This document shows positions 15,033 to 17,372 of a stretch of DNA of 17,372 nt, one piece after another. Numbering within the stretch: position 1 is the stretch's first letter; the number at the start of each line of letters is the position of its first letter. The notes under the pieces are model-generated. The model searched no databases. It was not told the DNA's origin and was given only the letters and a program-made list of their open reading frames with translations. The DNA is from RPQK01 sp041946865 (GTDB taxonomy: Bacteria > Acidobacteriota > UBA6911 > RPQK01). The DNA lies in assembly GCA_041946865.1 (NCBI GenBank), contig JBHGBF010000178.1:1-17372 (forward strand), written 5' to 3'. The translations under genes were made by a program, and so were the position numbers.

Positions 15033-16343
15033 ATGAGCTCTCGCAAGCGCGTCGCCATTATCGGAGCCGGCATTTCCGGGCTTTCGGCCGCCTATTACCT
15101 GACTCGGGCTTCAGAAAAACAGGCGCTCGATGTGGAGGTCCACCTCCTCGAGCGGTCCACGAGGCTAGGTGGTGTGATCCGGACAGAGCGGTCGGACGGG
15201 TTCCTGTTTGAGTGGGGACCGGAGAACTTCGTACCTTTCAAGCCGGAAGCCGTGCGGCTGGTCGAGGAGCTGGGGCTGGGACAAGAGCTGATCGGCTCCA
15301 ACGACGCCGTCCGTCAGACTTACGTGACTCATGCCGGCAAGCTCTACTCCCTGCCCGACGGCATGGTTTTCCTCGCCCCCGTTCGGCTTCGTCCCTTCTG
15401 GGCGACGCCTCTGCTCTCGACCAAAGGAAAGCTGCGGGCCATGATGGAACCGTTCATTCCTCGCAGCCGTGGCGACCTGACGGTGCGCGTCTTCCTCGAA
15501 CGCAGGCTGGGTCGCGAGCTGACCGAGAGAGTGGCGGAGCCCCTGGTTTCCGCCATCTATGGCGGTGACATTGACCAGTTGAGCGCCGTCAGCGCGCTGT
15601 CCGATACGCACCGGACGGAACAGAAGCACGGAAGCCTCTGGAACGGTTTGCGGAAAAGCCACCGCTCCGCAGGCTCGAAGCTTCCGTTCTTCGTGACCCT
15701 GCGATCCGGCATGGAGACGCTGGTCCGAGGGCTGCTCGACGCCTTGCGTGACCGGGTGGTGATTCAAACCGGGGCAGAGCGCCTCGAGGTCGAGCGCCGG
15801 GGCGGAGGTTTTTTGGTGCGAAACGGGCGCGAGAGTCATCGTTACGAATGCGTCGTCTCCTGCGTGCCGGCTGGGGCGGCCGCCGGCCTTCTCCGGCCGA
15901 TTTCCGCCGTGAGCGCGTCGGAACTGGCCGAGATCCGCTACACGTCAACTTCCCTGATCTATCTGGCCTACAAGCGGTCCGAGTTCTCGCATCCATTGCG
16001 CGGTTTCGGCTTTGTGACCCCGGCGAACGAGTCCGACGTGCTTGACGCTTGCACCTGGGTCAGCACCAAGTTCGAGGGACGCAGCCCGGACGACTCGGTT
16101 CTTCTGCGCTGTGCGGTGCACGACGGGCGAAAGCCCCGAACGTTTTCCTCCGATCAGGCGAATCAGCGCCCGGGCGTCATCCACACGGGCCAGTTCCTCT
16201 CGAACAATCGCAGCCATGCGTCCAGTTGGTCTCCTTCCGGGGAGTGCGCTACTCGGTGCCGGCCGATTATCGCGACGGCCAGGTGCGCGTTCGAGAACGT
16301 GACGCCCGAGTCTTCATCCTGGATCCGGAATCAAAGGAGATAG
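15033..16343 (+). pseudogene. hemY: Protoporphyrinogen oxidase (FAD-dependent, HemY/HemG type), 3' end lost
   Basis: The intact enzyme oxidises protoporphyrinogen IX to protoporphyrin IX, the penultimate step of heme synthesis. The N-terminal dinucleotide motif IGAGISG is at 10-16, followed by LLERSTRLGGVIRTE, WGPENF and VSAIYGGDIDQLS, all typical of the family. Homology continues to STKFEGRSPDDSVLLRC (Cys 360) and then stops. The remaining 70 or so codons, to a stop at 16341, do not resemble the family, so the C-terminal region of about 100 residues with its last FAD-binding contacts is missing. IS21 transposase sequence begins near 16220. The ATG at 15033 is preferred to a TTG six codons upstream because the family motif starts a few residues later. 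The gene is probably non-functional or at best a chimera; a heme synthesis gene beside 50 heme-binding motifs is otherwise a logical neighbour. Confidence 0.82.
16168..16221 (-). other. Possible micro-inverted fragment of the protoporphyrinogen oxidase gene
   Basis: Read on the minus strand these bases give MAAIVREELARV, which resembles the helix found in this enzyme family about 20 residues after the LLRC segment. The plus strand reaches that point as FSSDQANQ and then loses similarity. The left boundary is a perfect 10-bp palindrome, CGCCCGGGCG at 16168-16177. The simplest reading is a small inversion at the breakpoint with IS21 sequence. Chance resemblance of an antisense frame is a real alternative. 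Confidence 0.35.
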
Positions 16344-16778
16344 TGGCCGAACACGTGCTGTCGCGCACCCATGGCGACATCGTGAAGAATTTCCACCCAT
16401 TATCGCGATCATTCGCGCACCCTGGCCGAACGCGGGCAGCAAATTCAGGCGCTCGTGGGGGACCAGCTGGGGCAAGCTCTGTGCGAGAAGATTAAGGCCA
16501 CGCATCAGGCCGTTTACAAAGATCAGTTGGCCGGACTGCTCAAAGTGGTTTCGCCCTATGTCGGCCAAGAGGGAGTCGCCGCGGGCTTGGAAGCTCTGGC
16601 CAGCCGTTCCCGGCTGAGCGCGACCGTCGTGCGGGAGCACCTCGAGACCATTTGCGGCCAGTGGAAGGGAAGCGCCCGGGTCACACCCGTCAAGGATAAG
16701 ATCGCCACGGCACGCATTCTCTGGCCGCTTATGAGGCGATGGCGGGAGGTGCGCAATGAACAGCATGGAGACCATTAA
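16220..16778 (+). pseudogene. istA: IS21-family transposase IstA, C-terminal remnant with frameshift
   Basis: Only the end of the transposase is present. VQLVSFRGVRYSVPADY and the following beta-rich stretch fit the C-terminal domain of IS21 IstA (RYSVP motif). HVLSRTHGDIVKNFH then changes frame at the CCC run of 16396-16398: one extra base moves the downstream part (HYRDHSRTLAERG, then LAGLLKVVSPYVGQEG) into another frame, which runs to a stop at 16776. The DNA-binding and DDE catalytic parts and the left IS end are missing, so it cannot be active. The 3' end overlaps istB by 23 bases, the usual IS21 arrangement. It follows the truncated protoporphyrinogen oxidase gene without a visible terminal repeat. 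Confidence 0.8.
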
Positions 16779-17258
16779 GAACTGTCGAGCCATGGGCTTC
16801 AATACCATCCACCAGGGGTTGGAAGAGCTGCTGCGCACGGCCGACGAATCCCAGCTCTCCTACCTGCAGTTCGTCGATCTGATGCTGGAGCAGGAACTGC
16901 AGCGCCGGCGCCAGAAACGGATCAGCTACAACTTGAGCCGCGCCGGCTTTCCCTTGATCAAGCGGTTGGATGAGTTCGACTTCTCCTTCCAAACCACGGT
17001 CAGCAAAAACAGTTCCAGGCGCGGCTCGACTTTAGCTTTGTCGACAACCGGGAAAACGTCGTCTTTATCGGGCCCCCCGGAGTGGGGAAGACACACTTGG
17101 CGACCGGCTTGGCCGTACGCGCTGTGGAAGCCGGCTACAAGGTACAGTTTGCATCGGCCAACGATTTGGTCGAGTCGCTGTACCTGGCGGAAATCCGAGG
17201 GCAGCTCAAACAAAGAATTAACGCCCTCCAGAAGTACGACCTGCTCCTGATCGACTAA
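16756..17258 (+). pseudogene. istB: IS21-family helper ATPase IstB, frameshifted and truncated
   Basis: The N-terminal part (HQGLEELLRTADE, LSYLQFVDLMLEQEL, FPLIKRLDEFDFSFQ) is typical of IstB, the AAA+ helper of IS21 transposition. After FQTTVSK the frame breaks at the A-run 17005-17009, where one A appears to be missing. The other frame continues with LDFSFVDNRENVVF, the Walker A motif GPPGVGKTH from 17070, and AGYKVQFASANDLVESLY. It ends at DLLLID with TAA at 17256-17258, inside Walker B. The C-terminal half is absent. The stop is made by the first bases of the TAATGTGGAGT repeat, so a second event cut the gene there. Not functional. Confidence 0.85.
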
Positions 17259-17350
17259 TGTGGAGTCCTCAGTAATGTGGAGTGATGGCAAGAGGGCCGC
17301 AGGTAATGCGGGTTCCAGCTCACTCAACTCCACATTACTGAACAGGACTC
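17256..17350. repeat. Direct and inverted TAATGTGGAGT repeats, probable insertion-element end
   Basis: TAATGTGGAGT occurs at 17256-17266 and again at 17273-17283, and is inverted at 17327-17337. The last two belong to a perfect 13-bp palindromic pair (AGTAATGTGGAGT at 17271-17283, ACTCCACATTACT at 17327-17339). GAGTCCT at 17263-17269 and AGGACTC at 17344-17350 extend the symmetry. Multiple short terminal repeats are typical of IS21-family ends, so this may be an end or an end-to-end junction of another element inserted into istB. No gene is visible from 17259 to the window end. Confidence 0.7.
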
Positions 17351-17372
17351 AGAGTGTTTCCAGCCAATCCAG

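Overview
The window is bacterial DNA, moderately GC-rich by eye, from a Gram-negative organism: it encodes an outer-membrane beta-barrel, periplasmic cytochromes and a surface-type multiheme cytochrome. The barrel style, the DmsE-type decaheme protein and the mix of neighbours make me think of an Acidobacteriota-like soil, sediment or aquifer bacterium. That assignment is an inference and I cannot prove it from sequence alone.

Left part (1-4.3 kb, + strand): a long-chain acyl-CoA synthetase, then a full-length malic enzyme with a phosphotransacetylase-like C-terminal domain (MaeB type). Both are central carbon metabolism genes. A 96-bp palindromic element (4323-4418) lies between maeB and the convergent cytochrome operon.

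Central part (4.5-11.6 kb, - strand): a four-gene operon, in transcription order an OmcA/MtrC-family decaheme cytochrome, a DmsE/MtrA-type decaheme periplasmic cytochrome, an MtrB/PioB-type outer-membrane barrel, and a CbcL-like fusion of an 11-heme domain to a membrane cytochrome b domain. Together these could carry electrons from the quinone pool across periplasm and outer membrane to an extracellular acceptor, or inward from a donor. This is the main system of the window.

Right-central part (11.9-14.85 kb, + strand, divergent): a membrane-anchored cytochrome with 19 CXXCH motifs followed 14 bp later by a separate cytochrome b subunit. Heme spacing in the 19-heme protein shows an internal duplication and matches the module in the CbcL-like fusion, so this looks like a split, enlarged paralogue of the same quinone-linked device. 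The four cytochromes hold 50 CXXCH motifs in total. A 313-bp intergenic region separates the two divergent units. It ends in a terminator-like hairpin next to the 19-heme start and overlaps a 62-bp sequence that is also present, inverted, at the left edge of the window.

Right edge (15-17.37 kb): a good sigma70-like promoter and a structured leader precede a protoporphyrinogen oxidase gene (HemY/HemG type) that loses homology after about 365 codons. It runs into decayed IS21-family istA and istB fragments, each with a one-base frameshift. IstB stops inside its Walker B motif exactly where a set of direct and inverted TAATGTGGAGT repeats begins. This end is a site of repeated insertion-sequence activity and decay.
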